A stretch of 64,000 nucleotides of DNA from Microbacterium paraoxydans (GTDB taxonomy: Bacteria; Actinomycetota; Actinomycetes; Actinomycetales; Microbacteriaceae), in contig NZ_JAIVLG010000004.1 in the NCBI RefSeq assembly GCF_020524545.1, positions 496,001-560,000 on the forward strand, given 5' to 3'. Positions 16,509-25,993 of this stretch are shown in pieces. The position numbers and the translations under genes are program-made. Within the stretch, counting starts at the first letter, position 1; each line of letters begins with the position of its first letter. Below the pieces are notes generated by a model. The model was given only the letters and a program-made list of their open reading frames with translations. It was not told the origin of the DNA and did no database searches.

Positions 16509-17507
16509 TCACGCCTGGCAGCGAGGACACCAGTAGAGCTTGCGCGCGCCGATCTCCTCGAGGGCGATCTCGGTGCCGCAGATCCGGCAGGGAAGTCCCG
16601 CCCGGTGGTACACCCAGTGTCGATCGTCGCGGTTCGCCATCGCCGCCCGATAGTCCTCGCCGGTGAGACCGTCCATGGTCATCATCTGTCCGGTCTCGAC
16701 ACCGACGGCGAGGAGGCGCACCCAGTCGTGCCAGAGTGCCCGCACGGTCTCCTCCGGGACGTCGCGCCCCGGCGTGTGCGGATTCAACCGCTGCCGATAC
16801 AACATCTCGGCGCGGTAGACGTTGCCGATCCCGCTGACGACCGCCTGGTCCATCAGCAGCAGCGCGATGACCGTGGGCTTCTTCCGCACGGCGCGGACGA
16901 AACGCTCCTCGTTCTCCACGGGATCACCCACCAGCGGATCAGGGCCGAGCTTCGCAACCGTGGCGAGCATCTCCTCCGGTGTCTGCAACACGCAGGCCGT
17001 CGGCCCGCGAAGGTCCGCAGCGGTGATGTCCGTCATGAGGCGCAGACGCACCTGCCCGACGACCGGAGGAGGCCACTCCAGCCCCTCGTCCGCGAGGCCT
17101 TTCGTCTGCTCCGACATGCGCACGTGGACTCGCGTGCGGCGAGGTGCGCCGATCGATGCCAGTGAGTTCTCGCCCGCATCGTCCAGTATCGGTTCGTCCA
17201 GGACGGTGCCCCGCTGATTCGTCTGGCCCATCCGGCCGTTCGCCGATGCGATGGTCGGGTCGATGAGGATCTCGCCCGCGAAGTCCCAGGCACCGTAGAG
17301 ACCGAGGTGCACCCGCAGCCAGATGTCGCCCTCCGTCTCGAGGAACATCTGCTTCCCGACGGCCTGCACGCTCACCGCCGCCCGCCCGTCGAGGACGGCG
17401 GCGCCTTCGGCGAATCGTCCCTGCGGGCTCGACGCGCTCAGAGTCTTGCCGACGAAGTTCCGGTCGAACTGCCGTGCGATCCGGTGGACGGAATGCCCCT
17501 CGGGCAT
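16509..17507 (-). CDS. Fpg/Nei-family DNA glycosylase/AP lyase (endonuclease VIII-like)
   Basis: A 332-residue bifunctional base-excision repair glycosylase. The mature N-terminus Pro2-Glu3 (MPEGHSVHRIAR) supplies the Schiff-base nucleophile. A helix-two-turn-helix is seen in SGIGNVYRAEMLYRQRLNP. The C-terminal zinc finger has two CxxC pairs (CRICG and CPRC). The sequence resembles actinobacterial Nei2-type enzymes, which remove oxidised pyrimidines, more than Fpg. Start at 17507 because Pro2 is required. It begins one base after the rpiB stop, so it shares the rpiB transcript. Confidence 0.88.
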   Translation of the reverse strand: MPEGHSVHRIARQFDRNFVGKTLSASSPQGRFAEGAAVLDGRAAVSVQAVGKQMFLETEGDIWLRVHLGLYGAWDFAGEILIDPTIASANGRMGQTNQRGTVLDEPILDDAGENSLASIGAPRRTRVHVRMSEQTKGLADEGLEWPPPVVGQVRLRLMTDITAADLRGPTACVLQTPEEMLATVAKLGPDPLVGDPVENEERFVRAVRKKPTVIALLLMDQAVVSGIGNVYRAEMLYRQRLNPHTPGRDVPEETVRALWHDWVRLLAVGVETGQMMTMDGLTGEDYRAAMANRDDRHWVYHRAGLPCRICGTEIALEEIGARKLYWCPRCQA

Positions 17508-17508
17508 G

Positions 17509-17994
17509 TCAGGCCCGGGGGTCCGGAAGAAGGGAGCCGTCGCGCTCGAAGTCCGCGATCTGGCCGATGCGACGGACATGGCGCTCATCGCCGGAGAACG
17601 GCGTCTCGATGAACCGGTCGATGAACGACGTGACCTCCTCGTAGGAGTGCTGCCGCGCGCCGATCGAGATCACGTTGGCGTCGTTGTGCTCGCGAGCGAG
17701 CTCCGCGGTCGACAGATTCCACACGAGGGCGGCGCGAATGCCACCGACCTTGTTCGCAGCGATCTGCTCGCCGTTCCCGGAACCGCCGAACACCACACCG
17801 AGCGCTTCGACACCCGCACGCTGATCGGCGACGACCGCCTGCGCGGCGCGGATGCAGAACGCGGGGTAGTCGTCGATGGCGTCGTACTCGATCGGACCGT
17901 GATCGACGACCTCGTGGCCCGCGGCACGCAGGTGAGCCTGGAGCCGTGTGGAGAAGTCGAGTCCCGCGTGGTCGGTGGCGATGTGGATGCGCAT
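17509..17994 (-). CDS. rpiB: ribose-5-phosphate isomerase B
   Basis: A 161-residue RpiB/LacAB-family isomerase interconverting ribose-5-phosphate and ribulose-5-phosphate in the pentose phosphate pathway. It has the N-terminal MRIHIATDHAGLDF strand and the VVFGGSGNGEQIAANKV loop. In that loop a Glu stands where Escherichia coli RpiB has the catalytic Cys, as known for mycobacterial RpiB. An ATG at 18003 is also in frame. I chose 17994 because the -10 box at 18002-18007 covers the upstream codon and gives a leaderless start here. It is co-transcribed with the nei-like gene. Confidence 0.9.
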   Translation of the reverse strand: MRIHIATDHAGLDFSTRLQAHLRAAGHEVVDHGPIEYDAIDDYPAFCIRAAQAVVADQRAGVEALGVVFGGSGNGEQIAANKVGGIRAALVWNLSTAELAREHNDANVISIGARQHSYEEVTSFIDRFIETPFSGDERHVRRIGQIADFERDGSLLPDPRA

Positions 17995-18001
17995 GACTTC
18001 C

Positions 18002-18007
18002 ATCCTA
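18002..18007 (-). promoter_or_regulatory. -10 element of the rpiB-nei operon
   Basis: TAGGAT on the minus strand, seven bases before the ATG at 17994. It overlaps the alternative upstream ATG and so argues for the shorter RpiB. Confidence 0.48.
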
Positions 18008-18033
18008 GAAGTGCCGGATGGGCGATCGGACTG

Positions 18034-19218
18034 TCAGGGGACGAGGCCGGCAGCCGCAGGCTTGAAGCCCGCGCGGACGTTCTCGCAGCAGCCGGGCCGA
18101 CAGACGTCGAACGCCCCGGGGAGCGATGTCACGTGGTCACGCTCCTCGTTGGGACGGCCCTGGAGACGCTCCTCGATCAGGTCGACGATCCCTGCGACGA
18201 ACGCAGCCGACACGCCCGGGGTCGGCGTACGGGTGAAGGACAGTCCCGCTTCCTCCGCCGCCTCTGCCGCTTCGGTATCGAGGTCCCAGAGCACCTCCAT
18301 GTGATCGCTCATGAAGCCGACGGGGACGACCGCGACGGCCTTGCGCCCTCGGCTCGGCAGCTCCGTGATGACGTCGCACACATCCGGCTCGAGCCACGGC
18401 TGCGAAGCGGGCCCGGACCGCGACTGGTACACGAGCTCCCAGGACACGTCCTCCGCACCCGGAACCGTCTGCCGGACACGGTCCATCACCCAGGCGGCTA
18501 CGGCCAGGTGCTGCGCGGCGTACGCGCCGCCCTCGCCCCAGTCGATGTCGCGGGCCCCGGAACGTTCGGCGTCGGCTGTCGGGATGCTGTGGGTCGAGAA
18601 CAGGATCTGGATGTCGGTGGCCGCGATGCCCTCGGCGAGGAAGCCCTCGACCGCCTCGCGCACTCCGGACTCGAAGGCCTCGACGAACCCCGGGTGATCG
18701 TAGAACGGGCGGATCTTGTCGATCGTGACCGTCTCGCCCAAGCCGGTCTCCTCCAGGACGCGAGCGAAGTCCTCACGGTACTGGCGGCAGCTCGAGAAGG
18801 AACTGTAGGCGCTCGTTGCGAACGCGAGCAGAGAATCATGACCGTTCGCCGAGGCTTCGCTCACGACTTCTTCGAGATACGGCGCCCAGTTCCTGTTGCC
18901 CCAATACACGGGGAGATCGATTCCGCGCTCGACGAGGGCCGCCTGGAGTGCCTCCTTGAGCACACGGTTCTGCCCGTTGATCGGGCTCACTCCGCCGAAG
19001 TGACGGTAGTGGTGGGCGACTTCCTCGAGGCGTTCGTCGGGGATGCCTCTCCCCCTGGTCACGTTCCGCAGGAATGGGATCACGTCCTCCTGCCCCTCCG
19101 GTCCCCCGAAACCCGCGAGGAGGATCGCGTCATAGGCCACGGGGGTGGTCACGTAAGGCGCACCGTCGGCGGCACCGGGCGAGGCAAAGGGAACAGCATT
19201 CGGCTCGATCGCAGTCAC
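18034..19218 (-). CDS. hemH: ferrochelatase (coproporphyrin ferrochelatase type)
   Basis: A 394-residue ferrochelatase inserting iron into the porphyrin in haem synthesis. Actinobacteria normally use the coproporphyrin route. The catalytic His (His210, LFSTHSIP) and conserved Glu (Glu308, GFMSDHMEVLWDLD) are present, as is the N-terminal AILLAGFGGPEGQEDV. Cys144 in FSSCRQYRED plus the C-terminal CRPGCC group (Cys373, 377, 378) give four cysteines placed like the [2Fe-2S] ligands of mycobacterial ferrochelatases; cluster binding is inference. GTG start. It is divergent from pepN, with a GGAGGAG purine tract about 20 bases upstream. Confidence 0.92.
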   Translation of the reverse strand: MTAIEPNAVPFASPGAADGAPYVTTPVAYDAILLAGFGGPEGQEDVIPFLRNVTRGRGIPDERLEEVAHHYRHFGGVSPINGQNRVLKEALQAALVERGIDLPVYWGNRNWAPYLEEVVSEASANGHDSLLAFATSAYSSFSSCRQYREDFARVLEETGLGETVTIDKIRPFYDHPGFVEAFESGVREAVEGFLAEGIAATDIQILFSTHSIPTADAERSGARDIDWGEGGAYAAQHLAVAAWVMDRVRQTVPGAEDVSWELVYQSRSGPASQPWLEPDVCDVITELPSRGRKAVAVVPVGFMSDHMEVLWDLDTEAAEAAEEAGLSFTRTPTPGVSAAFVAGIVDLIEERLQGRPNEERDHVTSLPGAFDVCRPGCCENVRAGFKPAAAGLVP

Positions 19219-19364
19219 ACCTCTATCCTTTCATCTCCTCCGCGCAGGAGCGTCCGCCGAGACGCGAGTGCAGTTCCACAGCTCTGGCGTAGGCTGTCAT
19301 GGTTGCCGTCGGCGCCAACTGCGCCAAGCCCCGGTGACATCCCCTCACCCCTGGGAGTACAGCT

Positions 19365-21917
19365 GTGCCTGGAGAGAACCTCACCCGTATCGAAGCGCAG
19401 GAGCGCCGCGACGTCATCGACACGCAGTCCTATGAAGTCGCCCTCGATCTGACAAAGGGCGCCGAGGTCTTCGGCTCTCGCAGTGTCGTGCGCTTCACCG
19501 CGACGCCCGAGAGCTTCACCTTCATCGATCTCATCGCCCGCGAGGTGCGCGAGATCTCGCTCAACGGAGAGCAACTCGACCCGAACGAGGTCTTCGCCGA
19601 CTCCCGCATCGCACTCACCGGTCTCCAGGCGGAGAACGTCCTCGTGGTCGACGCCGACTGCCTCTACACGAACACCGGGGAGGGATTGCACCGTTTCGTC
19701 GATCCCGTCGACGGCGAGGTGTACCTCTACTCGCAGTTCGAGGTTCCCGATTCGCGTCGCGTGTTCGCGGTCTTCGAGCAGCCCGATCTCAAGGCGACCT
19801 TCCAGTTCACCGTGACGGCTCCGGCGGCATGGAAGGTCATCTCCAACTCCCCCGCGCCTGAGCCCATCGTGCACGACCACGACCTGACCGCGACCTGGGG
19901 CTTCGAGCCGACCCCTCGCATCTCGTCCTACATCACCGCCCTCGTCGCCGGGCCCTACGAGTCGACGTTCTCCGAGCTGACGAGCGCATCCGGACGCGTG
20001 ATCCCGCTCGGCGTGTACGGCCGCAAGAGCCTGTGGAAGCACCTCGACGCCGACTACATCTTCGACAAGACCCGTGAGGGCTTCGCCTACTTCGAATCGA
20101 AGTTCGGCGTCCCGTACCCGTTCGCCAAGTACGATCAGCTGTTCGTGCCGGAGTTCAACGCCGGGGCGATGGAGAACGCGGGAGCGGTCACGTTCACCGA
20201 GACGTATGTGTTCCGCAGCAAGGTCACCGACGCCGTCAAGGAACGCCGGGTCGTCACGATCCTCCACGAACTCGCGCACATGTGGTTCGGGGACCTCGTG
20301 ACCATGAAGTGGTGGAACGACCTCTGGCTGAATGAGTCCTTCGCCGAGTGGGCCTCGACCATCGCGACGGCCGAGGCCACCGAATGGACCGAGGCGTGGA
20401 CGACCTTCAACGCCATGGAGAAGACCTGGGCGTACCGGCAGGATCAGCTTCCTTCGACGCACCCGATCGTGGCCGAGATCAACGACCTGGAAGACGTGCA
20501 GGTCAACTTCGACGGCATCACCTACGCCAAGGGCGGGTCCGTCCTGAAGCAGCTCGCCGCATGGGTGGGCATCGAGGCGTTCTTCTCCGGGGTGTCGCAG
20601 TACTTCAAGAAGCACTCCTGGGGCAACACGGAGCTGAGCGACCTGCTGTCGGAGCTCGAGGCCACGAGCGGCCGCGATCTGAGCACGTGGTCGAAGAAGT
20701 GGCTCGAGACCGCCGGTGTCAACACGCTCGAGCCGGTCATCGCCGAGGGGCAGGATGGCACGATCTCGCGCTTCGCCATCACTCAGACCGCGCCCGCGGA
20801 CTACCCGACGATCCGTCCGCACCGCCTCGGCATCGGCTTCTACACGCTGACCGACGGCTCACTCACCCGCACGCATCACCTCGAGGTCGACGTCGACGGT
20901 GACCGCACCGAAGTGCCTGAGCTGCACGGTCTCCCTCGACCGGACCTCGTCCTCCTGAACGACAACGACCTCGCCTACGCGAAGATCCGTCTCGACGAGA
21001 AGTCGCTCGCCACAGCGATCGCGCACCTGGCGGACATCCACGACCCGCTCGCACGCTCGCTCGTGTGGGGGGCTGCCTGGGATCAGACCCGCGATGCGGA
21101 GACCGGCGCATCCGCGTACATCGACCTCGTGCTGGGCAACATCGGCCGAGAGACCGAGTCGACCACCGTCCGCACCACGCTCGCCCAGCTCCGCACCGCC
21201 GCGACGCTCTACGTCGCACCCGCCGATCGCGAGGCTGCTCGGCTCAAAGTCGCCGACGGTCTGTGGAGCCTCGCAGAGGCAGCAGAGCCGGGCAGCGACA
21301 GCCAGCTGCAGTTCGTCACCGCGTTCGCGAATGCCCTGGTCACCCCGGAGCACGCGGGCATCGTCGGACGGTTGCGGTCCGGAGAGGACACTCTGCCGGG
21401 CTTGGAGGTCGACGCCGACCTGAACTGGCAACTCCTGGTGGGACTCGCGACGATCGGTGCCACGGACGCCGCGACGATCGATGCCGCCCTCGCCTCCGAC
21501 AACACCGCGAAGGGCGGCGAGTTCGCCGCACAGGCACGCGCCTCGCTCCCCGACTCGGCCTCGAAGAAGGCGGCGTGGGCATCGCTGATCGAGCGCGATG
21601 ACGCCCCGAACACGATCGTCCGCTCTGCGGCGCTCGGTTTCACCCATCCGGCGGGCGCCGCGGTGCTCACCGAGTTCGTCCCCGCGTACTTCGACATGCT
21701 GCTTCCGATCTGGGAGTCGCGCACCTATCAGATCGCCCAGTACCTGATCGTTGGTCTCTTCCCGACGGCGCTGGCCGATATCGCGCTGCGTGACGCGACC
21801 CGCGCCTGGCTCTCCGAGCATCAGGACGCCGCACCCGCGCTGCGGCGACTCGTGCTCGAGAACCTCGCGGACGTGGAGCGCGCACTGGCGGCGCAGGCCC
21901 GCGACGCCGAGGACTGA
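19365..21917 (+). CDS. pepN: aminopeptidase N (M1 family)
   Basis: An 850-residue zinc aminopeptidase removing N-terminal residues from peptides. The substrate-binding GAMENAG loop is at about 267-273. The zinc site is HELAH (His301, Glu302, His305) with Glu324 in WLNESFAEW. An N-terminal beta-saddle domain and a long helical C-terminal domain complete the normal actinobacterial length. The GTG at 19365 has a GGGAG ribosome site and gives the usual N-terminus. A TAGGCT at 19291-19296 could be the -10 of its leadered promoter. A large hairpin follows the stop codon. Confidence 0.95.
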   Translation: MPGENLTRIEAQERRDVIDTQSYEVALDLTKGAEVFGSRSVVRFTATPESFTFIDLIAREVREISLNGEQLDPNEVFADSRIALTGLQAENVLVVDADCLYTNTGEGLHRFVDPVDGEVYLYSQFEVPDSRRVFAVFEQPDLKATFQFTVTAPAAWKVISNSPAPEPIVHDHDLTATWGFEPTPRISSYITALVAGPYESTFSELTSASGRVIPLGVYGRKSLWKHLDADYIFDKTREGFAYFESKFGVPYPFAKYDQLFVPEFNAGAMENAGAVTFTETYVFRSKVTDAVKERRVVTILHELAHMWFGDLVTMKWWNDLWLNESFAEWASTIATAEATEWTEAWTTFNAMEKTWAYRQDQLPSTHPIVAEINDLEDVQVNFDGITYAKGGSVLKQLAAWVGIEAFFSGVSQYFKKHSWGNTELSDLLSELEATSGRDLSTWSKKWLETAGVNTLEPVIAEGQDGTISRFAITQTAPADYPTIRPHRLGIGFYTLTDGSLTRTHHLEVDVDGDRTEVPELHGLPRPDLVLLNDNDLAYAKIRLDEKSLATAIAHLADIHDPLARSLVWGAAWDQTRDAETGASAYIDLVLGNIGRETESTTVRTTLAQLRTAATLYVAPADREAARLKVADGLWSLAEAAEPGSDSQLQFVTAFANALVTPEHAGIVGRLRSGEDTLPGLEVDADLNWQLLVGLATIGATDAATIDAALASDNTAKGGEFAAQARASLPDSASKKAAWASLIERDDAPNTIVRSAALGFTHPAGAAVLTEFVPAYFDMLLPIWESRTYQIAQYLIVGLFPTALADIALRDATRAWLSEHQDAAPALRRLVLENLADVERALAAQARDAED

Positions 21918-21931
21918 TCCACCACGCATCC

Positions 21932-22008
21932 AAAACGGAGATCATCCGTCCCGCACTCGGCGTGTCCCTCACCGACACGGCGAGATGGGGACGGATGGTC
22001 TCCGTTTT
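21932..22008. repeat. 77-nt compound hairpin between pepN and mscS
   Basis: The outer arms 21932-21952 and 21988-22008 pair over 21 positions with a single G-T wobble; they begin AAAACGGAG and end CTCCGTTTT. Inside, after a 3x3 internal loop, CTCG (21956-21959) pairs with CGAG (21981-21984). After a G/G mismatch, CGTGTC (21961-21966) pairs with GACACG (21974-21979) around a 7-base loop. That gives 31 pairs in 77 bases. It could act as a terminator for pepN (TTTT at the 3' end), but it is much longer than needed and may be a dispersed palindromic element. Confidence 0.75.
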
Positions 22009-22049
22009 CGTCCGGTGCCCGCACCCAGCCCGCGCTGAGACCCGATCGC

Positions 22050-22055
22050 TAGGAT
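22050..22055 (+). promoter_or_regulatory. -10 element of the mscS-glbO-dehydrogenase operon
   Basis: TAGGAT, eight bases upstream of the ATG at 22064; near-leaderless spacing. Confidence 0.42.
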
Positions 22056-22063
22056 CGTGACTG

Positions 22064-23137
22064 ATGATCCTCCCCTTCGCCGAAACCGACCCTGCCGCGG
22101 AGATCCCGCTCCCCGACTGGGTGAAGGCGCTGCTCACGTGGCTCGGGCAGGTTGGTGCCAACGCGCTCGTCATCGCGCTCATCATCGGCAGCTGCATCGT
22201 CATCGCCCTGGTCCTCCGTCTTGTCATCCGACGGGTTGTGCGGCGCATCGTCGACAGCGCGAAGAACAAGGCGTCGGTCGACGACACGCAGGCGCTCGAG
22301 CGCTCGCCGCTCGCGGACATGCGACTGGTGCAGCGCACCAGGACACTCGGCACGATCCTGCAGAACATCGTCAACGTGATGCTCGTCGTCATCGCGATCG
22401 TGCTGATTGTCAATGCGCTGAACCCGTCGCTCCTCGGCTCCCTGACGCTCCTCACAGCCGCCGTCGGTGCCGGATTGGGCTTCGGAGCCCAGAACATCGT
22501 GAAAGACGTGCTCAACGGCATGTTCATCGTGGCCGAAGACCAGATCGGGATCGGCGACGTGGTCGATCTCGGCCTGGCGAGCGGGGTCGTGGAGTACGTC
22601 AGCGTGCGCATCACCCAGGTACGCGACGTCAACGGGACCCTCTGGTATGTGCGCAACGGCGAGGTCACCCGCATCGGGAACATGTCGCAGGGCTGGGCCC
22701 GCTCCATCATCGACATCGGCGTACCTGCCGATTCCGACCTCGACAAGGTCGAACACGTCATGCTGGAGACGGCACAGGGGCTCGCGAAGGATCCGAAATG
22801 GCGCACCCGCATCATCGAGAAGCCGGAGCTATGGGGTCTCGAGTCCATCGACGGCGACGCGCTCGTCGTACGCATCGTGATCAAGGCTCGAGCCAATGCA
22901 AAGGATGACGTGGCTCAAGAACTGCGCCGCCGCCTGCGCGCAGCTCTCCTCGAGAACGAGATCAGCGTCCCTCGGATCGCCGACGTCGTCCCCACGGGGC
23001 TCGACGGAGCGCGCCGTGTGCGAGGAGCGAACCCGCCCAAGACGCGCCCGAACGCCGTGACCGGCGTGCCTGTCATCCCCGATCGCGGGATCTGGCGACG
23101 CAAGAAGCCCACCGACGACGGGAGCACCCAGAAGTGA
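22064..23137 (+). CDS. MscS-family mechanosensitive ion channel
   Basis: A 357-residue small-conductance mechanosensitive channel. Three membrane helices are visible (about residues 32-54, 106-125 and 130-150). The pore-lining helix contains [25 protein letters not shown], the glycine/alanine-packed MscS TM3 motif. A beta-domain ([42 protein letters not shown]) and a C-terminal alpha/beta domain follow. It releases solutes during hypo-osmotic shock. The basic, low-complexity tail (after about residue 310) is probably cytosolic. Its stop overlaps the glbO GTG, so the three-gene unit is translationally coupled. Confidence 0.9.
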   Translation: MILPFAETDPAAEIPLPDWVKALLTWLGQVGANALVIALIIGSCIVIALVLRLVIRRVVRRIVDSAKNKASVDDTQALERSPLADMRLVQRTRTLGTILQNIVNVMLVVIAIVLIVNALNPSLLGSLTLLTAAVGAGLGFGAQNIVKDVLNGMFIVAEDQIGIGDVVDLGLASGVVEYVSVRITQVRDVNGTLWYVRNGEVTRIGNMSQGWARSIIDIGVPADSDLDKVEHVMLETAQGLAKDPKWRTRIIEKPELWGLESIDGDALVVRIVIKARANAKDDVAQELRRRLRAALLENEISVPRIADVVPTGLDGARRVRGANPPKTRPNAVTGVPVIPDRGIWRRKKPTDDGSTQK

Positions 23138-23583
23138 CGTTCTACGACGAGATCGGGGGTCACGAGACCTTCCGCAGGATCGTCTCGGTGTTCTACCGCG
23201 AAGTCGCGCTCGATCCGGTGCTGAAGCCGATGTACCCCGAGCAAGATCTCGGCCCAGCGGAGGATCGGCTGCGTCTGTTCCTCGAGCAGTACTGGGGAGG
23301 ACCGACGACGTACGGTGAGACTCGCGGGCACCCCCGGCTGCGGATGCGTCATATGCCCTTCCACATCGATCCGGACGCTCGGGATCGTTGGCTTCGTCAT
23401 ATGAGGACCGCTGTGGACGAGGCCCAGTTGTCCCCGCTGCACGAATCGACGCTGTGGGACTACCTGGAGCGCGCCGCCTATGCCATGGTGAACACGTTCG
23501 AGCCGTCGGGCATCGGTGCCGCGGCAGGCGACCGTCCCACCCTCGAGACCCGCTCACGTCAGGAATCAACGGAGAACTCATGA
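23134..23583 (+). CDS. glbO: group II truncated haemoglobin (trHbO)
   Basis: A 149-residue globin with the 2-on-2 fold. Family residues are visible: FYREV with the B10 Tyr, the [11 protein letters not shown] region, the proximal F8 His in [11 protein letters not shown], and the G8 Trp in RDRWLRHM, which is diagnostic for group II. It binds haem and oxygen; roles proposed in mycobacteria include oxygen handling and peroxide or nitric-oxide chemistry. The GTG start overlaps the mscS stop. A polar 20-residue tail extends past the globin. It is coupled by ATGA to the next flavoprotein gene. Confidence 0.93.
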   Translation: MTFYDEIGGHETFRRIVSVFYREVALDPVLKPMYPEQDLGPAEDRLRLFLEQYWGGPTTYGETRGHPRLRMRHMPFHIDPDARDRWLRHMRTAVDEAQLSPLHESTLWDYLERAAYAMVNTFEPSGIGAAAGDRPTLETRSRQESTENS

Positions 23584-25244
23584 CGACGACACCCCTGTCC
23601 ACAGATGTCCTGGTGATCGGGTGGGGGTTGTCCGGCCTCGTCGCCGCCTCGGAAGCCCTGGCTGCGGGGCGACGCGTCATACTGATCGATCAAGAGCCAC
23701 GCACCAATCTGGGTGGGCAGGCCTGGTGGTCTTTCGGCGGCCTGTTCTTCATCGACTCGCCCGAGCAAAGACGCCTCGGGATCAAGGACTCGCTCGAACT
23801 CGCGACGCAGGACTGGTTCGGCAATGCCGCCTTCGACCGCCCGGAGGACGAATGGCCGCGGCGCTGGGCCGAGGCATATCTGCAGTTCGCAGCCGGCGAG
23901 AAGCGCTCGTGGCTGCGTGAACGCGGCGTCGGCTTCTTCCCGGTCGTGGGGTGGGCGGAACGCGGCGGATACGGCGCGGTCGGTCCTGGCAACTCCGTGC
24001 CACGGTTTCACATCACCTGGGGAACCGGCCCCGGAATCGTTGCGCCGTTCGCCGCTGCCGTGGAGCAAGGCGAGCGTGACGGGCGGCTGACCGTGCTCCC
24101 TCGACACCGCGTGTCGGAACTGGTCGTCACGGACGGCACGGTGACAGGTGCGCGTGGCGGCATCCTCGCGTCGAGCGGTGCGGAAAGGGGCGAGCCGACC
24201 GCCCGCGAGGTCATCAGGGAGTTCGAGATATCAGCGAGTGCCACCGTCGTTTCCTCGGGCGGCATCGGCGGCAACCATGACCTCGTCCGCGCAGCGTGGC
24301 CGTCGAGGCTGGGCGCGCCGCCCGCGCACATGCTCTCCGGCGTGCCGGCCTATGTCGACGGGTCGATGCTCGGCGTGAGCGAAGCGGCGGGCGCGCGACT
24401 GATCAACGGCGACCGGATGTGGCACTACGTCGAAGGCATCACGAACTGGGACCCGGTATGGCCCGCTCACGGTATCCGCATCCTCCCAGGGCCCTCGTCG
24501 CTCTGGTTGGACGCCACGGGTCGGCGTCTGCCGGTGCCGCTCTTCCCCGGCTTCGACACCCTCGGCACCCTCGAGCATCTGCGCTCGACAGGGCACGACC
24601 ACTCGTGGTTCGTCACCTCGCGACAGATCGTCGAAAAGGAGTTCGCCCTGTCCGGGAGCGAACAGAACCCCGATCTGACAGGCAAGGATGTCGGTCTGCT
24701 GCTTCGTTCACGGCTCGCGAAGGGTCCGACGGGGCCCGTGCAGTCCTTCCTCGACGAGGGCGAGGACTTCATCGTGGAGGACGACCTCGAGTCGCTCCTG
24801 GAGCAGATGCAACTCCACACCGGTGGAGAGTTGCTCGACATCGACGCCGTGCGCCGGGAGGTGCTCGCCCGTGACCTCGAGGTGGAGAACGACTTCACCA
24901 AGGACGCACAGATCGCGATGCTGCGGTCCATGCGGAACTATCGTGGCGACAAGCTCATCCGGACCGCCGCACCTCACCGTCTGCAGGACAGGGCCGCGGG
25001 CCCGCTCATCGCGGTGAAGCTCCACGTCCTCACGCGGAAGTCCCTCGGGGGCATCAACACCGATCTCGACGGTCGGGCACTGAACCACGAGGGCGCACCG
25101 ATCCCCGGGCTGTTCGCCGCAGGCGAGGCGAGCGGCTTCGGAGGCGGGGGCGTCCATGGCTATCGTGCGCTCGAAGGCACATTCTTGGGCGGCTGCCTCT
25201 TCAGCGGTCGCGCGGCCGGACGAACTGCCGCGACCGAGAGCTGA
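23580..25244 (+). CDS. FAD-binding dehydrogenase (KstD/fumarate-reductase-like)
   Basis: A 554-residue flavoprotein. The N-terminal dinucleotide motif [19 protein letters not shown] has Trp in place of the usual middle residue of GxGxx[14 protein letters not shown] follows, and the C-terminal FAD-closing block is [11 protein letters not shown] ... [40 protein letters not shown]. It resembles the uncharacterised family annotated as FAD-binding or 3-ketosteroid-1-dehydrogenase-like proteins. No sterol genes lie nearby, so a steroid substrate is not supported. The ATG overlaps the glbO stop, suggesting coordinated production with the haemoglobin. Confidence 0.86.
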   Translation: MTTTPLSTDVLVIGWGLSGLVAASEALAAGRRVILIDQEPRTNLGGQAWWSFGGLFFIDSPEQRRLGIKDSLELATQDWFGNAAFDRPEDEWPRRWAEAYLQFAAGEKRSWLRERGVGFFPVVGWAERGGYGAVGPGNSVPRFHITWGTGPGIVAPFAAAVEQGERDGRLTVLPRHRVSELVVTDGTVTGARGGILASSGAERGEPTAREVIREFEISASATVVSSGGIGGNHDLVRAAWPSRLGAPPAHMLSGVPAYVDGSMLGVSEAAGARLINGDRMWHYVEGITNWDPVWPAHGIRILPGPSSLWLDATGRRLPVPLFPGFDTLGTLEHLRSTGHDHSWFVTSRQIVEKEFALSGSEQNPDLTGKDVGLLLRSRLAKGPTGPVQSFLDEGEDFIVEDDLESLLEQMQLHTGGELLDIDAVRREVLARDLEVENDFTKDAQIAMLRSMRNYRGDKLIRTAAPHRLQDRAAGPLIAVKLHVLTRKSLGGINTDLDGRALNHEGAPIPGLFAAGEASGFGGGGVHGYRALEGTFLGGCLFSGRAAGRTAATES

Positions 25245-25276
25245 CCCTCCGTCCAGCAGCTCGTGTCGCCGCCTTC

Positions 25277-25942
25277 TCAGTCCGCGGAGCCCGTATCGCG
25301 GACGCCGGTGAGCCCGGATGCGACCGGCCCTCGCACCAGGACATGACCGCGGCGGAAGGCCAGGCGCGTCCAGCGTCCGGACCGCGAGAGGGGAACCTGT
25401 TCGTCGCCGGAGATGAAACCCATCGCGTCCGCGGCGAAGGCGATGCCGCGAGGCAGTCCGCCCAGTTGGTCATCCGCCTCCCCCCAGATCGCTGCCCGAA
25501 GCGCCCGCACCGCTTCCTCGCCTGAGCCAGCGCCTGCCCCGTGAGCAACCGCAGAGATCCCCCACTGCGCGCGCTGCGCGATGGTCGAGGCGGGGAGCAC
25601 GGCTCCCTTTTCCCACCCGGTGCGAGGAGGCGCGACCCCGGCCCACGCGGGCGAGAGCCCGGTGTCCGGGAGCGCCAGCCGGGCCGGCTCATCCGTCTTG
25701 GTGAGCTGATCCACGACGACATCGCAGCGCAGCTCAGGGTCGGCGTGCACGATGCGCATGGCGAGGATCGTCGGCGTCTGGTCGAAGAGGCCGTGCGGGG
25801 CCAGCGCTGCAGTGGTGAGCGCGAGGACGCCGTTCGCGGCCTGCAGCCGTACTCCGTCGTCCGTGATCCTGGTCGCTCGTCCGACGAAAGTGAGAACGTC
25901 CTTCGCGGTATCCGGGTCGGCGAGGAGGAGGTGATGCGGCAC
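25277..25942 (-). CDS. conserved hypothetical protein
   Basis: A 221-residue protein I do not recognise. It begins (V)PHHLLLADPDTAKDVLTFVGRATRI, has no signal peptide or membrane helix, and looks like an alpha/beta cytosolic protein with several Trp (SPAWAG, GWEKGAV, RAAIWGEAD). The GTG at 25942 is supported by a TAGTTT box seven bases upstream. The longer open frame beyond it is a shadow of the thioesterase gene. It is divergent from tesB with only about 50 bases between, and converges on the FAD dehydrogenase gene. Confidence 0.65.
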   Translation of the reverse strand: MPHHLLLADPDTAKDVLTFVGRATRITDDGVRLQAANGVLALTTAALAPHGLFDQTPTILAMRIVHADPELRCDVVVDQLTKTDEPARLALPDTGLSPAWAGVAPPRTGWEKGAVLPASTIAQRAQWGISAVAHGAGAGSGEEAVRALRAAIWGEADDQLGGLPRGIAFAADAMGFISGDEQVPLSRSGRWTRLAFRRGHVLVRGPVASGLTGVRDTGSAD

Positions 25943-25949
25943 GCGTTCT

Positions 25950-25955
25950 AAACTA
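25950..25955 (-). promoter_or_regulatory. -10 element of the hypothetical gene ending at 25277
   Basis: TAGTTT on the minus strand, seven bases before the GTG at 25942. It helps choose that start within a much longer open frame. Confidence 0.4.
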
Positions 25956-25993
25956 CCAACGGAGCGGCGCGTGCGGTCGCGAGGAGGGAACAT

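Noticed and set aside
17323..19452. 709-codon plus-strand open frame
   Set aside because: Antisense to rpiB and hemH and running into pepN out of frame; no motifs.
23580..25244. Assignment as a true 3-ketosteroid dehydrogenase
   Set aside because: Only the general FAD-fold blocks are visible and no sterol-degradation genes are nearby.
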